DNA of 64,000 nucleotides. Origin: Margaritispora aquatica. Taxonomy: Eukaryota; Ascomycota; Leotiomycetes; Helotiales; Discinellaceae. The stretch covers positions 196,135-260,134 of the forward strand of contig VJWN01000002.1 in the NCBI GenBank assembly GCA_007644065.1. The letters are read 5' to 3'. The notes below the pieces were generated by a model. That model searched no databases, was not told the DNA's origin, and saw nothing but the letters and a program-made list of their open reading frames with translations. Numbering within the stretch: the first letter of the stretch is position 1; each line of letters begins with the position of its first letter. A program made the translations under genes and the position numbers. Shown piece after piece: positions 11,494 to 23,766 of the stretch.

Positions 11494-14400
11494 TCAATAA
11501 ACAAACGCCCCCTGGCCCAACGGCAACCACTCCGCTGGCTCGCACGTAACATGAACTCCATCGGCCTCAACGCGGTAATTCTCAGGGTCAACCCTCATCA
11601 CAGGCCTTGTATCATTGAACCTCATGTCCTTCTTGCCTATCGTCCTGCATCCCTTCACTGCTTCGACGCGACTCTTCAGGCCGTACGAGGCAATGGCGCC
11701 ACTGTCGATGGATGATTGAGACACGAAGAGTACAGATGTCGAGGGAATGAGGGGCGCGAACATGGGGCGTGCGATGATGGGTTGAACGGTTGGGATGGAG
11801 GCGTTTGGATCACCCTGAGGGAGGAGGTAAGCGAGGTAAGCGAGAAAGGGGGGAGGGACATTGAATGGAACAAGAATATGAATGGAAAGGATGGACATAC
11901 CATATGAGCATAAGCAATCAACCCACTCTTAACAACAGTCATCGGTTTTGTTCCAAACCAAGCCGGATCCCAAACCACCAAATCCGCTAACTTTCCCACC
12001 TCCACGCTCCCAATGAGATGACTCATCCCCTGCGCTACCGCAGGATTGACCGTATACTTACTGATATACCGCTTGACCCTGAAATTGTCCGCTCCCGTGC
12101 CCTCATCTTCTTTCAGTGATCCACGCTGGACTTTATTCTTATGCGCCGTGTTCCACGTCCTGAGGATAACCTCGCCACATCGTCCCATAGCTTGTGAATC
12201 AGAAGACATCATGCTGATGGCTCCAAGATCGTGCAGTACGTCTTCGGCGGCGATCGTCTCGGCGCGGATACGCGACTCTGCGAATGCGACGTCCTCTGGG
12301 ATGTTCTTGGACAGGTGGTGGCATACCATCAGCATGTCGAGATGCTCGTCCAGCGTGTTGCGCGTGTATGGTCGTGTGGGATTGGTTGAGGAGGGGAGCA
12401 CATTGGCATGCTCGACGACCGAGATGATATCTGGTGCGTGACCGCCTCCTGCACCTTCAGTGTGGTAGGTATGAACTACTCGTTCTTTGAATGCTGCAAT
12501 CGTGGCTTCGACGAATCCTCCTTCGTTCAAGGTGTCTGTGTGGATCAGACATTGAACGTCAAGCTCATCGCATACAGTGAGACAGGCGTCGATTGCTGAA
12601 GGAGTGGTTCCCCAATCTTCATGCAATTTGAGACCAACAGCACCAGCGTTGACCTGCTCTCTCAGTGCGAGAGGATTGCTATCGTTGCCTTTGCCAGTGA
12701 TACCGAGATTGACAGGCATAGTATCACAAGCCTGAAGCATTTGACGCATGTAATTCTTACCAGGTGTACAAGTTGTTGCGCTCGTTCCAGCACTTCTCAA
12801 GTCAGCCACATCGCAACCTAACTCATAGGAAGACATACCTAGGTCCGGTACCGCCACCCAGCATCGTCGTGACACCTGAAGAGATAGCCTCATACACCTG
12901 CTGAGGACAGATGAAATGAATATGCGTATCAAACGCACCCGCAGTAATGATCTTGCCCTCCCCAGCAATAACATCCGTGCAAGACCCAACAATCATATTG
13001 GGCGGATGAATTCCATCCATGACATCTGGATTACCAGCTTTTCCAATACCAACAATGATACCATTCTTGACACCAATATCCGCTTTATAGATACCAGTCC
13101 AATCCACAATCAAAGCATTGATAACGACCAAGTCAAGCGAAAGTTCATCCGAAACACCGGAAGCTTGACCCATTCCCTCTCTGAGCGTCTTTCCACCGCC
13201 AAATTTACACTCATCTCCATAAGAAGTGAGATCTTTCTCGACCTTGATCCAGAGATCTGTGAAGCCCAATCGTACCATATCGCCAGTCGTGGGACCGAAC
13301 ATAGTAGCGTAAGCCACTCTATCCATTTCGAATGTATCAATGACAGCATTGGCCATCGGATCAGCAACATGGGCAAATCCTCCTTGCTGGAGTTTGGTGG
13401 TAATATCCTCTAAACGCAATATATCGACTTTGCCAGAAGCCAAATTGTTTCCTCCTTGAATGATCTTATTTCCAGCAATCTCAACCAATGTAACGGTCTT
13501 TGTATCTCCAGGTTCGAAGCGAACAGATGTACCAGCTGGAATGTCAAGTCTGAATCCATAAGACTTGATACGATCAAACTCCAATTGAGGATTCGTCTCA
13601 ATGAAGTGATAATGCGAGCCAACCTATGCACATTAGCCAAATTCTTCTCCTGGCTTGGAACACTGACCTGTATCGGCCTATCTCCTTTACTCGTAACTTT
13701 CAACTTCACTCTTCTCCTCCCAGCATTCAAGCCCACCTTTCCCTTAACCACTACAACAGCTCCGGGTTGTTTCGTAGACTCATATAGCGCATCTTCAGGC
13801 ATAGGAAACAAATCCTGACTAGGTACTGGTAAGAAACTCCCAAACAGCGCCTTCGCCAAATCGCCATCGTCGCTACTGATAGGATGGTGCACAGTAACGA
13901 GATATGTGCCCGTTGGAAATGTGCCCTCGACCATAATTTCCGTTAGGGTGGTGAGAACGGAGGGTTGGACATGTCGTCTACCAAGCATCGTTGCGCCGAT
14001 GGACATGAGATCTGCGACTGTGTGGGCGCCATCGCGGATGAGCTGGTGCAGGGTGTTAGTGATTGTTGCGGATCCATGCCATTACGTGGAATCAATGGAC
14101 ATTGAATATAAGGATTGATGGCAACGGAGGAGGTACCTCTTGAAGATTATTCGCAATCAATGCCTACGTCAATCATTAGTAAGATAGAAATAGACACGAG
14201 TTTCAAAGCTCCTCTGTCCGTCCATGTTCATATTGCTCTGTTTTTCTCTCCCTTCCCCAAATCTCTTGAGTCCACACCCTCCTCTCTCTCCCAGCAGAAT
14301 CTCCCAAGCCAGACTCAAGAAGCAAATAATGAAAGAGAATACAAAACTCACACAAGCCTCTGAATGATTCAATCTAACGCCCCTTGCCAACCTGCGTTGC

Positions 14401-14656
14401 GCCAGTAAGCCTAGCTGCGATATAACGAGTTTATCGATCTGCGTTTATCCATTACAAGCATCAGTACTGTGTTCATTGACGAAGTCCTCGTCCATCTCAG
14501 CCTAGTTCAGCTCAACCTATCTGTTTGTATTGCTGTCCGTCTGTCTCTCTGACTGGCTGTACTGTACCCCCACTAGTTTGCCAAATAGGTAGATCTACCT
14601 ATGGGACTGGGACAGGAAAGAATGGGGAAACTCACTTCCCTAGGAACGAGATGCAT
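11494..14656 (-). CDS. URE1: Urease (urea amidohydrolase), seven exons
   Basis: This cytosolic nickel enzyme hydrolyses urea to ammonia and carbamate. Predicted exons are 14656-14636, 14438-14352, 14163-14137, 14042-13668, 13623-12839, 12792-11901 and 11814-11494, all in phase, giving 835 residues, the usual single-chain length of fungal ureases (gamma, beta and alpha parts fused). The first three exons encode only 7, 29 and 9 codons and restore the conserved start (MHLVPRE, then [20 protein letters not shown], then ALIANNLQE). All active-site blocks are present: HIHFICPQQ (Ni-binding His pair), GLKLHEDWG (the carbamylated Lys), [19 protein letters not shown], the flap MVCHHL with its Cys-His, and [10 protein letters not shown] (Ni-binding Asp). 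The C-terminus ends [10 protein letters not shown], a divergent form of the usual ending. Accessory proteins for nickel insertion are not in this window. Confidence 0.95.
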
Positions 14657-15420
14657 CTTGTATTTCCTGTGTCGAGCTCGAACCCTCGAGATTCAATTGG
14701 CGTACTACTTACTCAATGAGTAAATGTATATACCGAATGGAGCGAGTGAGTTGTTGTGGAAGAACTAGAAGCTTGTGTGTTCTGGGCGCCGACGGCGCGT
14801 ACCCCGCATGCTATTGGGGGGGGCGGCTCTGTCGATAAAGATAACGATAACGATAACGAGAAAAAAGAATCATACAGGACCTTACTTACCTAAGCTACTT
14901 ACTTACCTAAGGTACTTACTTTGCTTCATAGAAACAACTTGGAACAATTTGGAAACAATGGAATGGAAAATAAGGGAAGGGACAATAGAACTATGGTAAA
15001 GTAACCATATTAAGTAAGGTATCTTAAGGTATCTTACCTTACCTTACCTTAATGTACCTGTGGTATCTTAACTACCACTTCACACGTGACAATGTGGCAG
15101 GTTCCAGGTTGTCTCGGGTAAAGTCCGGTAGATCCAACCCCGCCAAATGCACCCCTACCCAGCAATGCATGGAGGATCTCCCGTACCTGAGGTACCTTAG
15201 GTAGGAACCTAACTTACCTTATATGTAAACAAGCAAGCAATCAAGCAATCAATTTACCTTATTGTATGCCATACCACAGACCTGTACCAGTCCGGCAGCA
15301 AACACTCTCACCGATCAGGCAACGAGTTCAACGAGTTGAGTCGCAGCGACCTTACATACCTAGATACAATATCCATATTGCGCGCGCCGTCGCGGTTGGA
15401 GCGTCTCATCGATCGTCGAA
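14657..15420. other. Divergent promoter region, urease / Uma2-like gene
   Basis: This serves as the shared upstream region of two divergent genes. It contains simple repeats: a G-run near 14815, GATAAC repeated at about 14838-14860, and many copies of TACCTTA and its complement TAAGGTA between 14880 and 15260. Tetranucleotide runs (AAGC/AATC) sit at 15230-15252. The GATA-containing run could bind GATA factors, which regulate nitrogen genes in fungi; that is only a suggestion. Confidence 0.4.
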
Positions 15421-16781
15421 ATGGCTACTCCTTTACAGAGCCACCGACAAACGTACCCCCAAAAGCCTGATAGCTTTGCATTGAACGAAGCAACACCACC
15501 AGAGAGGCAGAGGCAGATCCAGATTCCATTGACTCCACCAACCGCCATCCAGGAGCGTCTCTTTCAAGGGAACGATAGATCTGCTGTGGATGCTGCCATG
15601 CAACTATTCAGACAGCATCAAGAAAATAAATTGAACAACCCCTACACCTCAATTCCACTGAAGCCAACACAGTACGAGCTGGTTCTTGGCGAATTGAAGC
15701 AGCACCCGGTACTCCTTAGTCACGTTCATGATAAAGTTAGGTACGTTGCTACGCTCACAAGGGTTATCATAGACAATTATCGCTAATAAGCTAGGTTCGA
15801 CTACGATCCCATATCTATGCTTTTGTCCGTTCGGATGGCACCAACTCCAATTCATGAATTCTTTGCCCATTCTATCACAGCAGAGATCGGCAAACAACTC
15901 GAGGTAATAAGCTGCCGCGAAGACTCGTCTGCAGAGTTTGCTGCTCAGGTTTTCAATTTGAGATCCGCTCGAATATTTCTACGGGCAGACAGCCCAGAGG
16001 GCCCAGAAGAAGATGGTCAAGATATCAGAGTTCCTTTCATGCGTGGTCCTGATGGACAATTCCAGCATCGAAATGCGAAATACCCCGGCGTCGTCTTAGA
16101 AATATCCTATTCACAAGATGGGAAAGACCTAAATAAGCTTGCATGGGATTACATTCAGTTCTCAAATGGGGATATAAAAGTAGTCATTGGTATCGACATC
16201 AAATATCGCAACACAAAGGAGGCAACCTTGTCAGTTTGGCGACCACGGTACACCCATGCACATGGGAAGGAAATTCTTGAGGCTGAGGAAGCAATCAAAT
16301 CTCGGGTATGCTATCTTTTCCTCCTACACACTGAGCTGAAACTAATCTTATAAAGCCATTTCGAGACGCGGACGGATCTGTATGCAATCAGACCGATATC
16401 TTTTACCTTGGTCTCAACGATTTCGCTACGGATGAACTATCGATAGAACTTAACTCCGGAAACTCGACCAATGTTGAAATCTCATTCCAAAAACTCGCGC
16501 AGTTTCTCAACATGGCAGAGGAGATACAAGAGACGCGAGAGGCAACGCAAGGAAGCAGAGGCAACGGGATTAAGTCGAAGCGGAAGACCTGGAAGCGAAA
16601 ACGCTCTTCATCTCCGCTCGACAAACTCAAGTCAGAGGACGAGGCAGAACACCTGGATCAGGAGGCGAAGGCAGAGAAGAGGATTAATGCAGCGGATAGT
16701 GATTTCCATTCGGGAACACCGGGTGAAGGCTATGATCAACAACCTCGACGTAGTACCAGGCAAAAGCTCAGAGAGACTTGA
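15421..16781 (+). CDS. Hypothetical protein with Uma2-like / PD-(D/E)XK nuclease-fold domain
   Basis: Predicted exons are 15421-15740, 15795-16305 and 16356-16781 (introns 54 and 50 bp, phases match), giving 418 residues. The middle holds PTPIHEFFAHSITAEIG, then PGVVLEISYSQ, GKDLNKLAWDYI and KVVIGIDIKYR. The arrangement E..S..D..K-L-x-x-Y followed by a strand of V/I residues resembles the core of Uma2-type endonuclease-fold domains; I infer the fold from this pattern only. Related single-domain genes occur in many leotiomycetes and similar fungi with no known function. The C-terminus is a charged helix (MAEEIQETREATQ) followed by a Lys/Arg-rich block (KSKRKTWKRKRSSS) that looks like a nuclear localisation signal, and an acidic tail. 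The function, and whether it cuts DNA at all, is unknown. Confidence 0.75.
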
Positions 16782-17248
16782 GCTAGGTTGATCCTTTTTC
16801 CTACCTAGATGCCCTCCTCTTTTTGTATAACTTTTAATGTGTATAACTTTTAAGATGTATGATGTCTAAACAAATTCTCCTTACCAATGCGTATGATATT
16901 CAAGCACATTCCCGGGCATTTTCCAGACATGCATGCCATCTAGGTGTGTTGTCGTCGTCACCGTCCTCGTCCTCGTCTCCGACGGTGAGTTGAGTTGAGT
17001 TGAGTCTGAATATCCTCGATTAGGTGAAGTTTGTAAAATTAAAGTTAAAGTTAAAGGTAGAGGTAAAGGTAAAGTTAAGCTCGGGGGGAGGGGGGGGGTT
17101 CTTCTACTCTTTCTCATCATACATATCTATATAAGATACCTAGGTACCCAGGTACCCACCTAATGAGGAATGGCATGGCATGGCATGGCAGCGTACCTTG
17201 CGCACGCACACGCACATACCTTACGTACCTTGGCTGTCCAGTCAAAGT

Positions 17249-17281
<33 letters not shown>

Positions 17282-17806
17282 AGGTCGGGGCCTAAGTCGG
17301 GGCCTAAGTCGGGCGGGCGGGGCCTGAGCAGAATGAAATGCAAACAACATGGAAATTGTAAATCTATCTATAGGTATGGCTTTGTAATCGAAAGGAAGAA
17401 TCGTTTGCTAGGTAACTAGGTAACTTATTTCGTTTTGCTTAAGCGAATTCGAGGGGGTAAAAAACCCCCCCCTTCCTATATATATATAAGCCTTAGCTCA
17501 TGTGTAGTCATAGGACCACGAGAATCTTCATATTTGCTAACGTCTACCTATGTTCAGACCTATCTCTTGTTGACGTAGAATCTTGGTACTATACCTAGTA
17601 CTCAAGTATAAGTGGGTATCAAAAATATTCCATCCGATGCAATCCAACCTCATGCACACCAAACGCCCCCAAAAAGAAGTCAACAATCTGTCCAAGTCGC
17701 AAGTATGCAGACTTTCAAACGCCGACCGAAAATCCAATTCCAGATCCTGTCCCAATGCATGCGTCGCTAAAAATTCAAAACCAGCCTCCAAGTATCCAAG
17801 TATGTT
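16782..17806. other. Convergent intergenic region rich in simple repeats
   Basis: This lies between two 3' ends. It holds TTGAG runs near 16985, GTTAAA/GGTAAA runs at 17038-17076, CATGG runs near 17170-17190, nested GAGCCT and 12-bp repeats at 17252-17317, and a C/G homopolymer tract near 17465. I see no gene. Confidence 0.4.
17252..17317 (+). repeat. Hexamer repeat (GAGCCT)5 followed by a 12-bp repeat x3
   Basis: Five perfect GAGCCT copies cover 17252-17281. They are followed by three near-identical 12-mers of the form AGGTCGGGGCCT / AAGTCGGGGCCT / AAGTCGGGCGGG. Confidence 0.8.
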
Positions 17807-19990
17807 TCAAAATCCAGGAAATGCCCTAGACAAAGTCCTTCGCCCTAAACTGTTATCAGCGATGATATCTTACACATCAAGTGAATGAAACTTACACGGT
17901 GGCCGCTGAAGTCCCTCCCCCACATCTGGGTCTCGTATCGGGACTCGTGCAGCAGACAACTCCTGTATCCTCGCTGCGACAATCTCCTCTCTTGACGGTC
18001 CGACATCAAGAGGTTCTCCCTCCGCAGGAGGTGGCCGCGGCGGTAGAGCGGTCGACATGAACACTGCTTGTGGTTGCATCGGCATGTGAACATTCGACGT
18101 AGTCTTCTTGTGAAGTATCCTCCTCTTCGCATTCGACCCTAAAGCCTTGATGCGTTGCCGAGCACCGTTTGCTTCAAGGTCACCAAGAGTTTCGCCGTCT
18201 CGAATGCGGACTCTGGATCTTATCCTTCGGATGTTCCGCTCCCTCCGAACCATGGCATTGGTGACTTTGATTGGACAGACGCCGATGGGCAAACAGCTCT
18301 TCTTGCACATGGGACAAAGTGAACTATTGTTTCCGAGGAACATGTCGATACATTCAGGATGAAAGATGTGTCCACAAGGAAGTTCTCGAATTTCAGACTC
18401 GCCAGAGACATAGTCCTCGAGGCAAATAGGACACGTGGGTTGAGAGTAAGGTAGAAATCGATGGATGACAATCGAGCCATGATTTGACCTGGTGTCATCA
18501 ATCACGAACATTTGGTCCTTGTCGAATCGCTCTATTGGCGACAACATTGGGAGAGGACTGAGTGCGGACAGCTTGGCTTCCTCAATTGTGTCAATAGTAT
18601 TGTCAGAAGCTTTTCGAGGTGACTCGAGGGCATCTTGTTCAGTCTCGGCACTGTATGTGAACAGCGGTAGGCTCTCAATGTGTTCGATTGGAACTGTGAG
18701 TTGCTTGATGCCAAGAGCTTCCAAGTTGACCTCTCCATTAGCGACTCTTCTCTCCAATGACTTCCTTCTTCTGCTTTGAATCAAGTGCATCGAAGCAGAA
18801 GTAAGTCCGAGTACAAGTACCAATACGGCAAGCACGACGACGAGGAAGACCCACAGACTGGGTAGTGATGTCGTTCGCGAGACGTTGAGTTCTGTATATA
18901 GTCGAACATAGTCCCTTGGATCAATGCCAGCAAGCTCTGATATCTCATGGCCGTAGGGAACAGATGTCATGTTTCCCGAGTACAGTGCGAGTTGGTGCAG
19001 TAATTGTTGTCCAATGAGTCCTGGTACGGCATATACGGGGAATTGAAATGTCGTCTTCCATGCCCCATCATCTTGCAAATCCCAGAATGCAGAACTAGGA
19101 TCATCCGGTTGAGCCGTCGAGTTATTGGGAGGATAGAAGATGAAAGCTCGAGCTGGATCGCGAGTAGCAGCATTCATGTATGCCAGAGTACATTCCGCAC
19201 TGATCCATGGTGCGATAGCGACGAGAGTGAAGTCGGTGGGAGGGAGGTTTGCTTGTCGGGTTACGTTATGCGGGACATATTGCTTGGAAATATTATGGCA
19301 AGCATCATCCCTATGCAAATCTGGCACGTATAGGAAGCCACTGATTGTTCCATCGAGATCGGCACCATGTGTCGACAGCGTTTGTAGATTCTCCGTCAGA
19401 CTTGATGCGAATGAAATGTTTGGCTGTTGACATCAATCAGTCTTGGCTGTGCAAGGGGGGAAGACGACGCTGACGTACCCGTAGCTGTGCAACGACGGAG
19501 TTCAATTGTGTATCTGTAGCACTGGTACTCCATTCCTCGTTGGGGAAGAGTAGGCTATTTAGATGTTAGTGAATCGCATCGCATCAAGAGTCGTTCGACG
19601 TGATGGAGTGATGGAATGGGAGAGGTGGCGTCCGACACTGCGACGCCATCGCAATTTGGAGGCTGAAGATTCTGCAAGAACAAAACATAACATACACGAC
19701 AGTATCGATTTCATCCACAGCTATCATCGAGACGAAAGTCAGCCTGGGATTCGTATGTATATATATATATAAATAATGATCTGATAAGGGACGCTATGTT
19801 CGAGGATGAAGGAGCCAAGCCTCTGGGCATCGGTGACAAGCATCGATGCCAAGAGCGAAAGTCATCGGAGGGAAGAATTGGCAAAAGCTTATACTTACAC
19901 ATGATTTCCGGTTCGTCTTTGGTCAGGAAATCCAATCTCTCCTCTCCTGGAAGCGAACCACGCACTGTCCAGCAGACGGCAAATCACCAT
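17807..19990 (-). CDS. PA-domain / transmembrane / RING-H2 protein, probable E3 ubiquitin ligase
   Basis: Exons I trust are 19554-19479, 19423-17896 and 17844-17807 (introns 55 and 51 bp); the last adds WRRTLSRAFPGF before the stop. The lumenal part contains the protease-associated-like region (ISGFLYVPDLHRDDACHN, TLVAIAPWISAECT, FPVYAVPG). A single membrane helix follows (WVFLVVVLAVLVLVLGL), then a cytosolic RING-H2 finger with C-x2-C...C-x-H-x2-H-x2-C...C-x2-C spacing (CPICLEDY, PCGHIFHPEC, CPMC). This is the architecture of membrane-bound RING ligases of the RNF13/GRAIL type, which ubiquitinate cargo in the endomembrane system. The 5' end is uncertain. An exon at 19990-19899 starting MVICRLLDSAWFASRRG joins in phase, but its intron would be 344 bp and it lacks a clear signal peptide, so another first exon is likely. 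Confidence 0.75.
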
Positions 19991-21125
19991 CCGTGTTTAG
20001 AATAAATTGTTGATGTCGTTGTTGATGATGGATCTCGTGGATGTTCAACAAGAAGGTGATGAGTTTGGGGGTGATTTTGGGTGAGTTTGGATGAATAGGA
20101 AGAAGGATGCCAAGAAGATGAGAAGAGACTTGGCGGCGGGGGGGGGGTGCAGGCAAGACAAAGGCAAGACCAGGCGGTGGAGGCACGGAGGTCGGCTGAA
20201 AAATGGAATATCCACACCCAATGACACAGAATGACAGAGATGGCACAGAGATGGCACAGACCCCTCAAAGCTTGTTTCGTCCGTCTTCGGTGATTGAGAG
20301 ACAAAAACAAAAAACCAAGACAGGCAAAGACAGACAAAAGACACCGACCCAACACCAACGAGAGTGATCCAGAGTGACCAGGTGGCTAAGACGTCAGATG
20401 GATGGAATCCTGGAAACAGATCAATTCTTGTAAAGATGTCAGGAGCCATATAAATAAATCATCCCGAGAACAAAATCAACTTAAACTTCAACGTAAGTTC
20501 CTTAAATCTAGGTAATTGTTACATACAGTACCTTACCTCGCATTTCCAAACTAGTTGAAAACTTATGTCCCCTCCTGTCCCGTTCTGTTCCGTTTACCTT
20601 TTCCCTTCCTTCTTGACAAATCTTTGCCCACCAGCCCGAAAAAAAAAAAAACAATCACGGTAAAGGCTGGCCTGGCGTCGAATGGGAACAGAATGCCGAA
20701 TGCCGACGCCCGACATGAAACGAGCCCGTCAGAAGCAGAACCATCGCACCTCTGCGAGTTGTACGTACGCAGTTTGAGGAAACTTGCACTATTTCGGATG
20801 ACGATCTTTCACTAGTCTGGTCATCCCATGTGGTCTGGATCACATTGCTGATGCGGAGTCTACCTTTGCGTGCTTGTTGCGATGTACTCAAATAAAGGTC
20901 TCGTGGAAAACCAACCAAAAGGAACGACAAAACACACGTTTGAATACCATTGAGCTGATTAGAACTTGTGTAGATTGATTAATCCTGATGGGTATCTAGA
21001 AACCGTTACACCTTGCTAAACCCTCAAATTAATCCACCTGCCATACCTGTGGTGCGCCAACCAAACTCCAACGTAGTCCTAATCCTAATCCTAATCCTGG
21101 TTGATCTACAGCACTCTCCCAGCAT
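19991..21125. other. Intergenic, upstream of the RING gene and downstream of GCN5
   Basis: Pyrimidine-rich on the minus strand near 20100-20300, with a G-run at 20140-20147 and an A-run at 20640-20651. A short (TCCTAA)3 run lies near 21079. I see no coding sequence. Confidence 0.4.
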
Positions 21126-22687
21126 CTACTGCTCCAAATGCGACCACTCTGGGATCAATCTGATCTGTGACCACATGTACTTCTCAAGTTTGTTGGCACA
21201 TTTGGCGTATACACTCGTGTCGTTGTTGTACTGCCTACAGTTGGTATATATCAAGTTGGCATCATACAAAAACTCCTCGGGCGTGCTATAGTTATCAGCT
21301 TCAAGCTTCCCCTCCATGGTTTGGAGATCCATAGGCTCTTTAATGACAACGTAATAGTCGGGAACTTCGTCTCTATTGACGGGTGCGTTAAAAGGCCATG
21401 CCGATTGGTGGTTCTGCATATTATTGAGCAGATGGAGGAGTTGGCTATAGTTGGGACCATGTCGAGGTTGGCGCGCCATTTCATCCATGTCTCTAGACCA
21501 GCCAGAGTCTCGAATGGCAGGAATTTTCATGGGATCAATTGGCGAAATGTTTCCACCTCTCCATTCTTTTGGAGGAGGATGAACAATATGGCTTTTGCTG
21601 AAGGTTCGGATCTTCGCCTGAACAACTTCTTTCTGCTTTACTAGCATTTTCCCCTGCTCAAGATAGCGCACACGGGGAAGCATAGAGCATTGCATGATCG
21701 TGCCACCTTCATAGTCCTTGATATATCCCATCCAGATTTCAGGCTTGAGAGTGATTTCCTTCGTAAACCCTTGCTTCTTGAAATAACCAATGGCATAGTT
21801 GTCAGCATAGGTCAAAAAGTGCATCACATCAGATGTCGCTTTGACATAATCTTTCAAGTGAGACATAAGATGTGCTCCATATCCTTTGACTTGTTGATCG
21901 GATGAGATGGCACAGAAGACAATTTCAGCGAACTGACGGCCCTTGAATGGTCTGTAGGTGATCCCACCAACAACTTCGAGAGGTTGTTTGACGATAGCAA
22001 TCGATAAATGGGTACGGTCGTAGACAAGACGCGCTATGTAGTCCTTGGGCATCTTGGGAAGTTGTTTTTGAAAAATACATTTCAGCCCGGTGAGGACAAT
22101 CATACTCTCGCGTTCGTTGTCATTGTTGACTACTCGGAATTGAATCTCCTTGTTGCGCTCCTCAATGACCGCAGGCTTTTCAGGAAATGGAATCGGTCGT
22201 GCATGTTCTACCGGAGCTGTGGTTGTTTCGGGAGAATCCTTTTTAGAGCTCTTGATTCTCTTAGCATCAGAAGCAATTGCATCGTCAGTTGCCTTGCGCT
22301 TGGTAGCTGTATGGCCAATTTTAGCAACCCGAGCCATTGTAATGGTAATAGTACGAGCTTACGGTTCTCTTTCACTGGACCCATGATTTCTGGCCTGGAT
22401 GGCTGGGATATAGTCTGTTGCGCGAGATAGGTATTGTCCACAGTCTTGCCTCGCGGAGTTTTCCCTACGTGAGGATGTGTATTCGCAAGTTGTGGATTTC
22501 TGAGAGCCTGGAAGGATATTCCGCCTAGTTCGTGTTCAGAGTTTGAGGAGGTGTTCGGTGCGGTGGTGGGAAGATTCGAGAGAGTTGCAAATGGCGCAGA
22601 TCGAGAGCTATTCGCGGTTGTTCTCCTTCGTCCAGAAGCAGGGAACTTTTTAGGACCAGGGCTGTGGAACGTAAGATCTTCTTTCAT
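21126..22687 (-). CDS. GCN5: Histone acetyltransferase Gcn5 (SAGA catalytic subunit)
   Basis: Gcn5 transfers acetyl groups from acetyl-CoA to histone H3 lysines within SAGA/ADA, in the nucleus. Exons 22687-22363 and 22306-21126 (56-bp intron, GTAAGC..ACAG, branch TTGCTAAAAT) give 501 residues. The N-terminal 150 residues are low-complexity. The GNAT domain follows, with the catalytic glutamate in FAEIVF (about residue 236) and the acetyl-CoA loop [11 protein letters not shown]. The C-terminal bromodomain spans about residues 390-490, with [19 protein letters not shown] and the acetyl-lysine-binding Asn in CRQYNN (about 469). Domain order and length match the fungal family. I chose the upstream ATG because the spliced N-terminal exon stays open and joins in phase. 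Confidence 0.95.
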
Positions 22688-23301
22688 TGTGTCAGCAGCT
22701 AAGCAATAGCAGATGTGTAATAATTATCACTGTCCCGTCCTTGGATTGCCCAGGACAATGAGGGTTGGGAGATGGGTGGTGATGATAGTGGTAGTAATAC
22801 ATACAGAATCCCAATTAAATGGCAGTGAATAAATGCGTAGCAATAAGATGCAACATGCGCAGCTTCCCTAAATTGGGCCTTTCCGCGCCTTCCAATCTTC
22901 GAATGTGTATATTTCTGAGATAGACTGGGGGAAAGAGAGAGAGGTAAATAAGAGAGGGGGAGAGAATTGTGAATGTGTGAATGTGTGGAGTTGTAGATGG
23001 AATAAAGTACGGAGGTATGACGATGACGGAACGAGGAAAGTAGTTCGTGGGGAAACACATGCAGGAACCGGATAAACTAATCACCGAGAGTAATCCGTTT
23101 TTGGACAGGACACATCTACCTAGGCTGTCTTAGGTAAGGCAATTGGTAGACCACAATTGAAGTACATACAGCATCAACATTACACCAGTGTTCCTGTGAG
23201 CAATCAACAATTGAACACCCAGAAAACATCTACCTGCTTCATCACGCCTCAGAGCTCCAGCAGCCCAAATTTCGTGCCAATTGAGCCAAAAGTTAAAGCA
23301 T
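22688..23301. other. Divergent promoter region, GCN5 / OST5
   Basis: A 614-bp region between two divergent start codons. It is pyrimidine-rich on the minus strand (22905-22980), typical of fungal promoters. No gene is seen. Confidence 0.45.
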
Positions 23302-23645
23302 ATGGATTCATCATTGCATCAAATCTGGGAGAGTGCCTCTGGCAGTCCATTCACTCCAACCGTGGGAAAGGGTAGCCAATTCTTCGTGGGCTTCACATTA
23401 TTGTCGCTGGGTCTTCTGTTATCTGGTTACTTCGGCCTGAGTGAGTCTACTCAGAGTGGTCAAGCATACTTAGATTATCCTTCTAACAATCGTACAGATC
23501 GTTCTGTTGCAAACATACCTTTAGTTGGTATTCCAGCGTCGTTAGTGATTGGGTAAGTAACGTAATTAACTTGATAGTATATTTGTTGACATCTTGCAGA
23601 TTTGGGGCTGTTTATATGATCTGTGCAGCTGGTGTCTATGTCTAG
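23302..23645 (+). CDS. OST5: Oligosaccharyltransferase subunit Ost5
   Basis: Ost5 is a very small membrane subunit of the ER oligosaccharyltransferase, which moves glycans onto asparagines of secretory proteins. Exons 23302-23440, 23498-23552 and 23600-23645 (introns 57 and 47 bp, all phases match) encode 79 residues. The N-terminus LHQIWESASGSPFTPTVGKG fits the family, followed by helix one (FFVGFTLLSLGLLLSGYFGL), the loop NRSVANIPLVGIPASL, and helix two ending FGAVYMICAAGVYV at the C-terminus. The gene is easy to miss because each exon is short. Its stop codon is only 121 bp before the RAD1 start on the same strand. Confidence 0.9.
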
Positions 23646-23766
23646 ACAGTGAATCACATTCGCCAACTCGTGTCTTTCCTCGAACAAAGTGTACAATAGC
23701 GGGATCATAAAAGCAAGGAAATAAATCAATTTATCAGCTCAAGTGCCATCTTCTCCATTCCTTACC

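Noticed and set aside
16980..17340. Possible transposon or origin because of dense repeats
   Set aside because: All are short simple repeats without terminal inverted repeats, target duplications or coding capacity.
19984..20449. Overlapping minus-strand frames of 124-134 codons upstream of the RING gene
   Set aside because: Pyrimidine-rich leader sequence giving Leu/Ser/Pro-rich frames in more than one register; considered untranslated. A first exon of the RING gene may still hide nearby.
21075..21099. (TCCTAA)3 run resembling a telomere repeat
   Set aside because: The unit is not TTAGGG/CCCTAA in the right register, has three copies only, and lies among housekeeping genes; not a telomere remnant.
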